DNA of 64,000 nt from a bacterium. GTDB lineage: Bacteria; Armatimonadota; Fimbriimonadia; Fimbriimonadales; Fimbriimonadaceae. This document shows, one piece after another, positions 42,800 to 50,836 of the stretch. Where the stretch lies: the NCBI GenBank assembly GCA_027483535.1, contig JAIXUN010000003.1, forward strand, positions 496,001 through 560,000, read 5' to 3'. Position 1 is the stretch's first letter, and every line of letters starts with the position of its first letter. The position numbers and the translations under genes are program-made. The notes under the pieces were generated by a model. It did no database searches. It was not told the origin of the DNA and saw only the letters and a list, made by a program, of their open reading frames with translations.

Positions 42800-44631
42800 G
42801 CCAGCCGGACTTCAGGTCGGTGGCGTTCTTTGCGCTTCAGTTCCAGAAGCGTCCACGCCTGACCCGCGTTGTCCAGCATCGCCAAAACCGCATCTTCCAC
42901 GCCGAGCGTTTTCAGCTCTTCCTTTTGCTGCGGGGTGACCGACCCCTGTCTCCAACGATTCGACGCGGTGGTGAACCCGGCAATGAACGGCCAGGTCTCT
43001 TTTATCCGCGAATCCGCGATCCGGAACGCTTCCGGAAGGTCGCGACTGAGCGGGAAGTCTTGCGGCTGGCGAGATTCGGACGAGAGCGAGAGGTGGAAGA
43101 ATCCCAGCGCGTCCTCTTCGATCATCGCCATGCGGTGAGCCTCGGTCTTGGAAGAACCGCAAGCCAGCAGATATTTCCCCATCCCAATCTTCATCCAGGC
43201 GTTTCGACTGCTAGAAATCACCTCGTCGGGCGGGGTGAGTTCGGCGAGCATGTCCACCGCCGTAAGTGTTTGATCCAACTCGTCGAAGTTGATGTTTCTG
43301 CGGAAGAGAACCGCCTTGGCGCGGGGATCGACCTGCTCCCACTTTTGCATCGCCTCCAGCAGGGTGTGACCTTCTAAATCGAGGTCCTGCGGCAAGCCCA
43401 CCACCGCCGCTAGCGAGGGTTGCTCGTCGGGATCTTCAGTGGGCATCTTGGCGCGCTTGCCGTTGTCCACCACGTCGATCACGACGCAATCCGGCTTGGC
43501 GCTCTTGAAAATCTGTTCGCGACGCGCGCTGGCGTCGGGCAGACCCTCAATGGTGTTCGGCAGCACGCGCAACCCCCGCCCGATCATCTGGCAGAAGAGC
43601 GCCCACGACTTCGTGGGTCGGAGCAGGAGGACGCACGAAACGTCGGGAACGTCGAACCCCTCGGTCGCGATTTCCACATTGGTGAGCACCTGAGTGATGC
43701 CCATGCTGAATCGCTGCATGATCCGCGCCCGCTCGTCGGAACTCATCGAGCCGTCTACCGACTCCGCCTTGAACCCTTCTTGCCGGAACAGTTCGGCAAC
43801 GGTTTTGGCGTGCTCGACACCTGTGCAGAACACGATGGTTTTGCGATCTTTGGCCTTTTGAACCCAGTTTTCGAACGCGGTTCGGTTGCGACTCTCCGTG
43901 TTCACCGCGTCTTGAAGCTGCTTGGCGCTGTAATCGCCATGCACGACTCGAACCTTACTGAGGTCGACGCCGGTGGCGATTCGGTACCCCTTCAGGTCGG
44001 CCAGCCAACCATCTTGAATGGCGTCTCGAAGGGTGTAGGTGAACGCCACCTCCTCAAAAATGGCCTCTTCCTCGCCGTGCAGAGGTCGATTGTCCATGCG
44101 GTGGGGGGTGGCGGTAACCCCCACCGTGAAGCAATCGCCTTCATACGAGCCGATGCCTCGCATGACGTTCTGGTAGGTATCGGCGGCGGCGTGGTGGGCC
44201 TCGTCGATGATGAGACAACCAACGCCGATCCCCTCTTCTTTCAGGTCGTCCATCCGGACGGTGCCTTTGCGACCCAAGGACTGCACACTGCCGACCACGA
44301 CATCGAACGGATCGCCGATTTTGCGCTCTGAATCCAAAAGCACCTGAAGTGCCCGGTTTTGGGTTTGAATCCGCTTTTGAGCCTGCTCGAGCAACTCTCG
44401 ACGGTGAGCCAGCACCAGGCTCGGTCGTCCCATTTCTTCGTGAATCTTGCCTACCAGCGCGCTGAAGAGCGTGGTTTTGCCCGTGCCGGTGGGCATGATG
44501 GTGAGCACCCGGCGGAGTCCACGATCGCGACACGCAAGAATTTGCGCCAATGCCTTAGCCTGGTACGGCCTAAGCATGATGTCGGTCACGGTGTTCCCGG
44601 ACCCAACATTCCGATCGGAGTTGGGGTTCAT
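42796..44631 (-). CDS. SF2 DEAD/DEAH-box helicase (SSL2/type III R-like)
   Basis: ATP-dependent DNA helicase or translocase of 611 residues. RecA-like domain 1: MLRPYQAKAL (Q-motif-like), MPTGTGKTTLF (Walker A), LAHRRELLEQA (Ia), LIIDEAHHAA (motif II, DEAH), VGVTATPHR (III). Domain 2: IVFCTGVEHAKTVAELF, TNVEIATEGFDVPDV (V), and QMIGRGLR (VI). The C-terminal 220 residues are an unassigned helical domain. The start used is ATG 44631; an ATG at MLRPYQ, 18 codons in, is an alternative. No restriction or methylase gene is adjacent, so it is probably not part of an RM system. The 3' end overlaps the DHFR-like gene by 4 bases. Confidence 0.9.
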   Translation of the reverse strand: MNPNSDRNVGSGNTVTDIMLRPYQAKALAQILACRDRGLRRVLTIMPTGTGKTTLFSALVGKIHEEMGRPSLVLAHRRELLEQAQKRIQTQNRALQVLLDSERKIGDPFDVVVGSVQSLGRKGTVRMDDLKEEGIGVGCLIIDEAHHAAADTYQNVMRGIGSYEGDCFTVGVTATPHRMDNRPLHGEEEAIFEEVAFTYTLRDAIQDGWLADLKGYRIATGVDLSKVRVVHGDYSAKQLQDAVNTESRNRTAFENWVQKAKDRKTIVFCTGVEHAKTVAELFRQEGFKAESVDGSMSSDERARIMQRFSMGITQVLTNVEIATEGFDVPDVSCVLLLRPTKSWALFCQMIGRGLRVLPNTIEGLPDASARREQIFKSAKPDCVVIDVVDNGKRAKMPTEDPDEQPSLAAVVGLPQDLDLEGHTLLEAMQKWEQVDPRAKAVLFRRNINFDELDQTLTAVDMLAELTPPDEVISSSRNAWMKIGMGKYLLACGSSKTEAHRMAMIEEDALGFFHLSLSSESRQPQDFPLSRDLPEAFRIADSRIKETWPFIAGFTTASNRWRQGSVTPQQKEELKTLGVEDAVLAMLDNAGQAWTLLELKRKERHRPEVRLA

Positions 44632-44951
44632 GAAGAGAAAGGGTGAGAGAGCGGCGTCGTTGCCGCTGCTCTATGCAAGTCGTAAAGACGCCTGAGGGGG
44701 TCGGAAGGGAGCCTTTAATTCTCCCCATCTTATCCCCATTTTGGTCGATGGGCGGGCGTTGGATCGTGCCTTTTTTCCCTGGGGGTTGTTGGGCGCCGGA
44801 ACCCTCGCCCCTCCGGGGGAGAGGGTGCCCCGCTAGGGGCGGGTGAGGGGTCCGGAAGGTTGGGGACGGGGAGTTTCTGGTCGGTCCTCCGGACCTTTGG
44901 TCTTTAACGACCTCACTACCCAGACCTGACGGTCTGGGCTAACAATCTTGC

Positions 44952-45051
44952 CGGTCCTCCGGACCTACCGACGGGAGAATTCAGTTGAACCTGTAGAGAA
45001 AAGGTGCGCCAAAATTCCCCTCTATGGAGGGGTGGCGCGGAGCGCCGGGGT
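44952..45051 (+). repeat. 100-bp direct repeat, copy 1
   Basis: About 93% identical to 45348-45447 by eye (about 7 differences). It includes a GGTCC-TCC-GGACC hairpin, the line GTTGAACCTGTAGAGAA, and one copy of the 43-bp structured repeat. Confidence 0.8.
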
Positions 45052-45183
45052 GGTCGGCACCACCGAATACTTCCCAATCTCGGGGGACGAAGAACCTCGA
45101 CGGGGCAAGAAGGTCGCGGGGCTTAAGAGGCATTTCCGGAGACCACCCCGCCCCGTTGGGGCACCCCTCCCAAGAGGGGAATT
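45013..45183. repeat. 171-bp element with 43-bp terminal inverted repeats
   Basis: Ends are 45013-45055 and the inverted 45141-45183. Each end folds into two hairpins. The central 85 bases code for nothing recognisable. The build resembles a miniature inverted-repeat (MITE-like) or REP-doublet element. Confidence 0.65.
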
Positions 45184-45211
45184 TAACTGGATCCCCTTTT
45201 ACAAACTCCGT

Positions 45212-45307
45212 AAAGCGGCGGAGCCGCGACCATCATCGCAGCCCAGGGTTTCAACCCTGGGTCTATGCCGTTCAGTTAAGCCCCGAACGGCGGAGCCGTG
45301 GCAATAG
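45212..45307 (+). repeat. composite repeat B, copy 1
   Basis: Made of AAAGCGGCGGAGCCGCGAC, ATCATCG, the near-palindrome CCCAGGGTT-TC-AACCCTGGG (45242-45261), and CGAACGGCGGAGCCGTGG ending CAATAG. Copy 2 is at 47316-47412. Confidence 0.8.
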
Positions 45308-45347
45308 GTCTGGTGGAGATCCGAATAATGAGCGTGAAATGTCCGGT

Positions 45348-45447
45348 CGGTCCTCCGGACCTACCGAAAGGAGAATGCAGTTGAACCTGTAGAGAAGAGG
45401 TGCGCCAAGATTCCCCTCTACGGAGGGGTGGCGCGGAGCGACGGGGT
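45348..45447 (+). repeat. 100-bp direct repeat, copy 2
   Basis: Partner of 44952-45051 at an offset of 396 bases. A third GGTCC-TCC-GGACC core without the rest lies at about 44883-44896. Confidence 0.8.
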
Positions 45448-45451
45448 GGCG
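45409..45451 (+). repeat. 43-bp structured repeat, third copy
   Basis: Same two-hairpin unit as the ends of the 171-bp element: CCCCTC-TACG-GAGGGG, then GCGC-GGA-GCGA. Its last bases are GGCG where other copies read GGTC or GGTT. Confidence 0.7.
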
Positions 45452-45508
45452 CGGAGCGACCATGAAGTTTTCGCCTGCAACGGCCGACCGTCACTGTGGG
45501 TAATACCA

Positions 45509-46099
45509 ATGACGGACTTAGGTATCGCCCAAATGGCTCCCGACGACACCTCAAGATCAACGGTTCAGACCGAGAACCCTGCAAGGTGGGTGGTGCCGCT
45601 CGTGCTGGCAACGGCTCTTTGTGCGTTGCGTTGCCAGTTAACGTTCCCGTTTTCGTCCGACCACTGGCTGGCATACCATCGCGCAGTCCTCAACGGAAAC
45701 GCGCCGCCAACCTTGATGGGTCTAGCCTTGAATGCGGTCGTCTTTGGAGGTTGGTTCGCCATTACCGGACTGGGGCTCTCCGTCTGGGCGCACTGCTTCA
45801 CAAACGATGATCTCGATTCCCGGTTGATCGTGCCGTGGATCGGTTCGCTTTTAGCTCTGCCCATCTTCGTGGTTAGCCTCGTTCCCCTCTGGGTGTTCTT
45901 CAACTTGACCTGGGTGTGGCTCGGCTCATCGGTCATTGCTGCCATGTACTCGCTAATTTTCTTTGTTGGAACGTGTTTTCGGGGTGTTCGACCGAAGGCG
46001 AGCGCTTGGAAAGGAGCTGCGGAGCGGTTCTCTTACGGACTGATTCTTGCGTGTGTACTCGACTTGTTCATTTTTTGGTCGATGGGTGGAGGCAGATAG
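45509..46099 (+). CDS. polytopic membrane protein of unknown function
   Basis: A 196-residue protein with about five transmembrane helices (roughly at residues 28-45, 72-98, 110-136, 140-160 and 172-192). I do not recognise the family. The ATG at 45509 (MTDLGIAQM) is preferred to the frame's earlier start at 45428, which lies in repeat DNA. It is the first of three co-directional small genes lying between two clusters of repeats. Function unknown; a small membrane-associated role is all that can be said. Confidence 0.6.
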   Translation: MTDLGIAQMAPDDTSRSTVQTENPARWVVPLVLATALCALRCQLTFPFSSDHWLAYHRAVLNGNAPPTLMGLALNAVVFGGWFAITGLGLSVWAHCFTNDDLDSRLIVPWIGSLLALPIFVVSLVPLWVFFNLTWVWLGSSVIAAMYSLIFFVGTCFRGVRPKASAWKGAAERFSYGLILACVLDLFIFWSMGGGR

Positions 46100-46216
46100 G
46101 AATCGTCATTCGGGTTGTTCAGGGAGTTTCCTGAACCTGTTTCAGCCGTGCACAGCCAAGCCGGGAGGCTCGGTATTCTGTGGGTACAGAAGTATCAGCT
46201 CGGCGAGGCTCAACCA

Positions 46217-46900
46217 ATGGACGAGGCAAAGAAAAAAGAGGACGCCAAGTACAACCGCGTCACGAATATCGTTTGCTACTTGATCTTGGCGGGGATTGTT
46301 GGAGTCCCTTTTTTCAGTCTCTCGAACCAAGAGAAGAAGCAGGCCGAAAAGGTGATGGCAACCGTCGGAGACGCAGAAGCTCGTTTCTACCAAGGTTTAG
46401 CGAAGGATCTCGTTAGCCGACTCGCGATCAAAAGCGAACCAGGCAAGTTGGTTTGGATCCTCGGTCTCAGCCGGTCGGATGCGCTCGATCAGTTGAGCCG
46501 AACCGGGCTGGATAACGCCGTTGCGGTTCGCCAATCGGCGTGGGGCGGGAGTCCCGAAAGGTGGGATGTTTTGCAGTCTTACTCCACGCTCCCGAAGCGG
46601 GATGGCTTAGTGGTTCAGGCGCAACGGAGTCGCATCGTGTGGTTCGACATCAAGAAAGAGAGACTCGGGTTCGTTGTTGGCGATCCCTCTCTTCCAAAAG
46701 TGTCCTTGCCGGCGAAAGTGGATAACTGGAAGGTTGTCGAGGGAGCGAATGACGGCAAAGATCCGGAAGGGCTTGTTGGAATTTTCGAGGTCGATCGAAA
46801 GAAGGGCCTGTTGATCGATCCCGAACGGTCTGTTCGAAGCCTCGAGCCGGAAGGCGATTCGAATGCGAGCACTGGTGGTTCACCGGAAGGAGTGAAATGA
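46217..46900 (+). CDS. single-span membrane-anchored protein of unknown function
   Basis: A 227-residue protein. A basic N-terminus, one transmembrane helix (about residues 16-35, VTNIVCYLILAGIVGVPFFSL) and an extracytoplasmic mixed alpha/beta domain of about 190 residues. No catalytic motif is visible. The ATG at 46217 has GAGG 9 nt upstream. Stop and next start overlap by 4 bases (ATGA), so it is co-translated with the 86-residue gene. Belongs to the repeat-bracketed island. Confidence 0.6.
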   Translation: MDEAKKKEDAKYNRVTNIVCYLILAGIVGVPFFSLSNQEKKQAEKVMATVGDAEARFYQGLAKDLVSRLAIKSEPGKLVWILGLSRSDALDQLSRTGLDNAVAVRQSAWGGSPERWDVLQSYSTLPKRDGLVVQAQRSRIVWFDIKKERLGFVVGDPSLPKVSLPAKVDNWKVVEGANDGKDPEGLVGIFEVDRKKGLLIDPERSVRSLEPEGDSNASTGGSPEGVK

Positions 46901-47157
46901 ATATCGGACACCTGGTTGTCGTGGTGCTCACTGCGTACGCTGTGAGCATAGAAGGCAAGCTGAATTGGAAGAGCATTCTTCGACTTTGCTGGCCTGCCTA
47001 TCTCCTTGCTTTCATCGGGATTTTCTTGTCGGAGGAATACGGCTTGTCGTGGGGAAGCTATCTTAGCCTGTTGGGAGTCATCCCGTTTTGGCTGATGGTG
47101 AAGCGTCGGGAAACGAGAACTGTTGGTGAAGCTGGGTCCGAACCGCGAGAACGATAG
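46897..47157 (+). CDS. small membrane protein of unknown function
   Basis: An 86-residue protein with about three hydrophobic segments (about residues 4-17, 31-47 and 54-69) and a basic, charged tail. GGAAGGAG precedes the ATG, and the ATGA overlap couples it to the upstream gene. It may be a subunit of a small membrane complex with the two preceding products. No homologue is recognised. Confidence 0.6.
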   Translation: MNIGHLVVVVLTAYAVSIEGKLNWKSILRLCWPAYLLAFIGIFLSEEYGLSWGSYLSLLGVIPFWLMVKRRETRTVGEAGSEPRER

Positions 47158-47179
47158 CTTGCGCCTACGGGTAACCCGG

Positions 47180-47222
47180 AACCACCCCGGTCCTTCGGAC
47201 CACCCCTCCATAGAGGGGAATT
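47180..47222 (-). repeat. 43-bp structured repeat, fourth copy
   Basis: On the minus strand it reads CCCCTC-TATG-GAGGGG, then GTCC-GAA-GGAC, in the same frame as the copies near 45 kb. The second hairpin differs from those copies but stays paired. Confidence 0.75.
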
Positions 47223-47315
47223 AGGTTCCGACCTGCCGACGCATTGAGACCAACACAGAAACCTTCACCCCTGCCAGGAGGGGGAACTGATTGGTCAGAA
47301 AAAGACCACGCTCCG

Positions 47316-47412
47316 AAAGCGGCGGAGCCGCGACAATCATCGTAGCCCAGGGTTTCAACCCTGGGGACAACAAGTGCCCAAACAAATTCGAAGGGCGGAG
47401 CCCTGGCAATAG
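47316..47412 (+). repeat. composite repeat B, copy 2
   Basis: Partner of 45212-45307: AAAGCGGCGGAGCCGCGAC and the CCCAGGGTT-TC-AACCCTGGG palindrome (47345-47364), ending GGCGGAGCCCTGG then CAATAG. Confidence 0.8.
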
Positions 47413-47460
47413 AGTTCTCTGTCCGGTTTCCCTAGTCGCGAGGAAAACCGGAGACCACCC

Positions 47461-49266
47461 CTACGGCGACTTCACCAATCGCACCGACCGCAGATTCATC
47501 GCCGCGTACTTTGGCTTCGACTTCGCGACCACCATCGCCGTCGCCTTCGTATCCGAGTCGATCTCGATCGGTCCGAGGGTCACCTTCTTAAAGGAAGACC
47601 AACCGCCCGTTCCCTGTGCCTCGAACTCCAGAGCCCTCCCGGCGATGCTCAGCCCGATCGTTGCGCCGGAAGAGTCCTCTTCGCAGGCGTACTCAACCTC
47701 CACCTTAAACGATCCGCCCTTCTTGACCGCAAACTCCCAGGTGGCCGAAGAAGCAAGGTCGGTCCAAAAGCCGAGGCACTTCTTATCCGCTTCGAATCGA
47801 GTGTTCCCCGTGGTTTTGGCATCGCCAGAGAACAACATCACGTTGCCATCTGCGTCCTGCCCAAGCGGCACGTCCTCGACCAACGGAGCCTCGGCTAGGT
47901 TCACCTGAACCACTCGAATCTCGCCTGGTTCCCCGGTGCGGCGTAGGTCAACCGTCAGCCCGCGATCAGTCGCCTCCGTGATCAGCAGAGCCCGCTCGCG
48001 AAGGTAATTCGCGGTGTTCACCTTCGATTTCAGACCCGGGAGTTCGATCTTGTCCGCCTTCTCGTCGAACACCACCGCAAAGAGGGTGTTGCCCTTTCGA
48101 GTCACCTTGCCCCATGGCATGGGACGCTTGAAAGGACCTGCAACCGTGCCGTAAACCGATTCGCCGTTGCGCTTCATCCATTTGCCCACCTCGGCGAGCC
48201 GCTCGATGGAGGCGGTCGGGATTTCTCCTAGATCGGTCGGACCCACGTTCAGCAGATAGTTGCCACCCTTAGAGGCGCAATCGACAAGGTTCTCAATCAG
48301 AGTCCGGGCCGATTTCCAGTTGGTGTCGTTCTTGTGGTAGCCCCAAGACCCGTTCATCGTCATGCAACTCTCCCAATCGTAGGCAAAGCCATTGGCAGGA
48401 ATCTCTTGCTCAGGGGTGCCGAAATCGCCGACATGACCCTCTGCCGTCGAGCCGCTCATGCCCGCTCGACCCACGTCTACCCGGTTGTTGATGATCAGGC
48501 TCGGCTTTTTGCGGCGCAGATCGCGATACGTTTGCATGCCGAGTTCGTGGCTCCACCCCTTCCATTCACCGTCGAACCAAAGAACCGCCGGGTCGTAGTT
48601 CTGCATGATCTCGTCGAGTTGCCCTCGGAACACGGTGAGGTAACGGTTGAAATCGGCGCCCGTGGTCGGTCGCTTGTCCCACCCTTCCCGAGGAAGAAAG
48701 TCGGGGTGATGCCAATCCAAGATCGAGTGGTAGAGGCAGAACTTGATCCCCTCCTCGCGGCAGGCATCGGCGAGTTCCTTCAGCGGGTCTCGCTTGAAGG
48801 GGCTGTTGCCCACGTTCCAGGTGCCGAACTTGCTCGGCCATAGCGCGAAGCCGTCGTGATGCTTGCTGGTGATGACGATGTACTTCATCCCCGCTTCTTT
48901 GGCAATGCGAACCCATTCCTTGGCGTTGAACTTCACCGGGTTGAACTGCTGTTGCAGCGGCTCGTAATCCGCTACCGGAATCTGGGCGTTGTTCATCAGC
49001 CATTCACCGGCGCCGGGATAGTTCTTACCGTTCCACTCGCCCGCCGGGATGGAGTAGAGACCCCAGTGAATGAACATTCCAAACCGGGCTTCGCGCCACC
49101 ATTGCATCCGCAGGTCTTTGCCGGCTGGGGTCTCTTTGAGCGGGTCGAAAATCTGCGCGGGGTTGGTCGGTGAATGGAGCGTTGGGGCGCTGAGGGTCGG
49201 GAAGCTGGGGGTCGAGATGCCCGAAAGCGAGGGCAGCATCGCGATCGCTAGAACGGCGGCGGTCAT
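47461..49266 (-). CDS. GH29 alpha-L-fucosidase, subfamily A-like
   Basis: Secreted glycosidase of 601 residues that removes alpha-linked fucose. Signal peptide about residues 1-16. The GH29 TIM barrel (about 45-400) has FGMFIHWGLYSIPAGEW, ITSKHHDGFALWPS and LWFDGEWKGW with nucleophile D232. The acid/base in subfamily A varies in position; it is not assigned here. Residues about 500-601 form a beta-sandwich resembling CBM-type modules (FKVEVEYACEEDSSGA). The start is ATG 49266, with TAAAAT 6 nt upstream. A second fucosidase follows on the same strand, 57 bases away and upstream of this one in transcription. Confidence 0.92.
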   Translation of the reverse strand: MTAAVLAIAMLPSLSGISTPSFPTLSAPTLHSPTNPAQIFDPLKETPAGKDLRMQWWREARFGMFIHWGLYSIPAGEWNGKNYPGAGEWLMNNAQIPVADYEPLQQQFNPVKFNAKEWVRIAKEAGMKYIVITSKHHDGFALWPSKFGTWNVGNSPFKRDPLKELADACREEGIKFCLYHSILDWHHPDFLPREGWDKRPTTGADFNRYLTVFRGQLDEIMQNYDPAVLWFDGEWKGWSHELGMQTYRDLRRKKPSLIINNRVDVGRAGMSGSTAEGHVGDFGTPEQEIPANGFAYDWESCMTMNGSWGYHKNDTNWKSARTLIENLVDCASKGGNYLLNVGPTDLGEIPTASIERLAEVGKWMKRNGESVYGTVAGPFKRPMPWGKVTRKGNTLFAVVFDEKADKIELPGLKSKVNTANYLRERALLITEATDRGLTVDLRRTGEPGEIRVVQVNLAEAPLVEDVPLGQDADGNVMLFSGDAKTTGNTRFEADKKCLGFWTDLASSATWEFAVKKGGSFKVEVEYACEEDSSGATIGLSIAGRALEFEAQGTGGWSSFKKVTLGPIEIDSDTKATAMVVAKSKPKYAAMNLRSVRLVKSP

Positions 49267-49272
49267 GCCTCT

Positions 49273-49278
49273 ATTTTA
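49273..49278 (-). promoter_or_regulatory. -10 hexamer, probable leaderless promoter of the subfamily A fucosidase
   Basis: TAAAAT on the minus strand, 6 nt (AGAGGC), then ATG at 49266. Confidence 0.5.
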
Positions 49279-49323
49279 AGGGGTTTAAGACCGAACCGCC
49301 GCGACTCTTCGAATATGCGTGTC

Positions 49324-50766
49324 CTAATTTCCGAGCGTTCTCGGAGAGGCGTAAAGGCCGACCTCCGAGATTGCCGGTGCGCCGCGACCATCGATGAACG
49401 CAATCCGAATCTCCGAAACGCGTCGCGGTTCAAAGCGCAGCAACCGGCGATTCCCGATGGTTTTGCCTTCAATCACCACCGAATCGTCTCCGGCAGAGTT
49501 GGAAGGGTTCACCTGTACCCGGAATGCCGCCACTCGCTGACCCAGCGGCAGGTGTTCTCGAATCTCCAAAACGTCGGCAAGAACTGGAGTGGGGAACTTC
49601 AGAATCAGTTCGCCCCGAACCGTATCTTTGGCGATCCAGTACGTGTTTCGCTTGCCATCCAAAACCGCGCGAGGGTTCGAGAGCGGCTTCTCCTTGACGT
49701 CTTCCAGAGTTCCGACCGCTTCCACCTTCGCGTCTTTGGCGAGGTTGCGCTTGAAGGTTTTGTCCAGAATCTCCTTCAGCCCCATCAAAGACTTGATGTC
49801 GGGATCGGCGATGAGCCCCCGAGGATCGGGTGGAACGTTGAGCAGCAGGTTCGACCCACGACCCACGCTGGCGTAGTACAACTCTTCCAATTCGGCGGGA
49901 GTTTTTACCTTCGAATCCTCCGAGGACCGGTAGAACCAGCCCGGTCGGATGGAAACGTCGCATTCGGCAGGGACATAGAAGTTGCCCTCTCGCTGACCCT
50001 CGCCCAGCTCTTTATAGAGCGGAGTTCCCGGCACGTATCGGTTGCGGTTTAAGTTGCCCCAGTGAGGGTCGGAGGCGATCCCGGCCTCGTTGCCCACCCA
50101 TCGAATATCCGGACCGGCGTCGCTGAACATCACCGCGTTCGGTTGGAACTTGCGGACGGTCTCGTGGAATCGCGCCCAGTCGTAAACCTGTTTCTTGCCG
50201 TTCGGACCCTCGCCGTTGGCGCCGTCGAACCACATCTCGAACACGGGTCCGTAGTTGCCCAAGACCTCTTTGAGCGTCTCTACGTACGCCACGTTGTATT
50301 CCGGAGTGCCGTAGAGCGGGTGGTTTCTATCCCAAGGCGAGACGTACACGCCAAACTTCAGACCCTCGGCTTTGCACGCCTCGCTGAGCGCCTTGAGCAC
50401 ATCGGTCGTGTTCTTGGAGTTGGCGACGGTGTGGTTGCTCTGCTTGCTCGGCCAGAGGCAAAAGCCGTCGTGGTGCTTGGCGGTGATGATCACCCCTTTC
50501 ATGCCTGCTTGCTTAAAGACTCGCGCCCACTGCTTCGGATCGAGTTGGGAGGGATCGTAAACGTTGGGATTCTCTTTGCCGTCGCCCCATTCCTTGCCCG
50601 TGAACGTGTTGGGTCCGAAGTGGACAAAGGCGTAGTACTCCATCTCGTGCCACGCCAGTTGCCGCTTGTGAGGCACGGGTTCGAGGGGGATTCGAGGGTC
50701 GGGACCGGGGATCTGCGGCATGGTGGTTCCTAAGACCGCGAGGGCGACGGTCGAGGTGAGAATCAT
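49324..50766 (-). CDS. GH29 alpha-L-fucosidase, subfamily B-like, with F5/8-type C-terminal domain
   Basis: Secreted glycosidase of 480 residues. Signal peptide about residues 1-17. The barrel (about 35-340) shows YYAFVHFGPNTFTG, ITAKHHDGFCLWPSK and EMWFDGANG with nucleophile D181. From about 345, a galactose-binding-like (F5/8 type C) sandwich follows: VLDGKRNTYWIAKD, EIREHLPLGQRV and VSEIRIAFIDG. This arrangement is usual for subfamily B, which prefers alpha-1,3/1,4 linkages next to branched galactose. Start ATG 50766, with TAACAT 6 nt upstream. With its neighbour it suggests growth on fucosylated glycans. Confidence 0.92.
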   Translation of the reverse strand: MILTSTVALAVLGTTMPQIPGPDPRIPLEPVPHKRQLAWHEMEYYAFVHFGPNTFTGKEWGDGKENPNVYDPSQLDPKQWARVFKQAGMKGVIITAKHHDGFCLWPSKQSNHTVANSKNTTDVLKALSEACKAEGLKFGVYVSPWDRNHPLYGTPEYNVAYVETLKEVLGNYGPVFEMWFDGANGEGPNGKKQVYDWARFHETVRKFQPNAVMFSDAGPDIRWVGNEAGIASDPHWGNLNRNRYVPGTPLYKELGEGQREGNFYVPAECDVSIRPGWFYRSSEDSKVKTPAELEELYYASVGRGSNLLLNVPPDPRGLIADPDIKSLMGLKEILDKTFKRNLAKDAKVEAVGTLEDVKEKPLSNPRAVLDGKRNTYWIAKDTVRGELILKFPTPVLADVLEIREHLPLGQRVAAFRVQVNPSNSAGDDSVVIEGKTIGNRRLLRFEPRRVSEIRIAFIDGRGAPAISEVGLYASPRTLGN

Positions 50767-50772
50767 GGATGA

Positions 50773-50778
50773 ATGTTA
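50773..50778 (-). promoter_or_regulatory. -10 hexamer, probable leaderless promoter of the subfamily B fucosidase
   Basis: TAACAT on the minus strand, 6 nt (TCATCC), then ATG at 50766. Confidence 0.5.
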
Positions 50779-50836
50779 GCACCCAGCTACTCGCGCTAAT
50801 GCTTGGATCCTTGGACCAAAACCCGCCAGGTAGAAG

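Larger units (their letters stand above)
44632..45508. other. intergenic repeat-rich region without genes
   Basis: No supported gene. From about 44795 to 45455 the DNA is a mosaic of short inverted repeats and two larger repeat families, described as separate entries. CCCAGACC-TGAC-GGTCTGGG near 44920 is another hairpin. Open frames in the region are GC-rich shadows of the repeats. Confidence 0.7.
47158..47460. other. 303-base intergenic repeat region
   Basis: No gene. It holds one copy of the 43-bp structured repeat (47180-47222, inverted) and one copy of composite repeat B (47316-47412). The rest is unassigned. Confidence 0.7.

Noticed and set aside
44780-45460. A CRISPR array, suggested by closely spaced repeats
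   Set aside because: Repeat units differ in length, orientation and spacing, and no cas gene is present.
44796-45480. Several GC-rich open frames of 60-120 codons in the repeat region
   Set aside because: They follow the repeats in several frames and have no protein-like composition or start signals.
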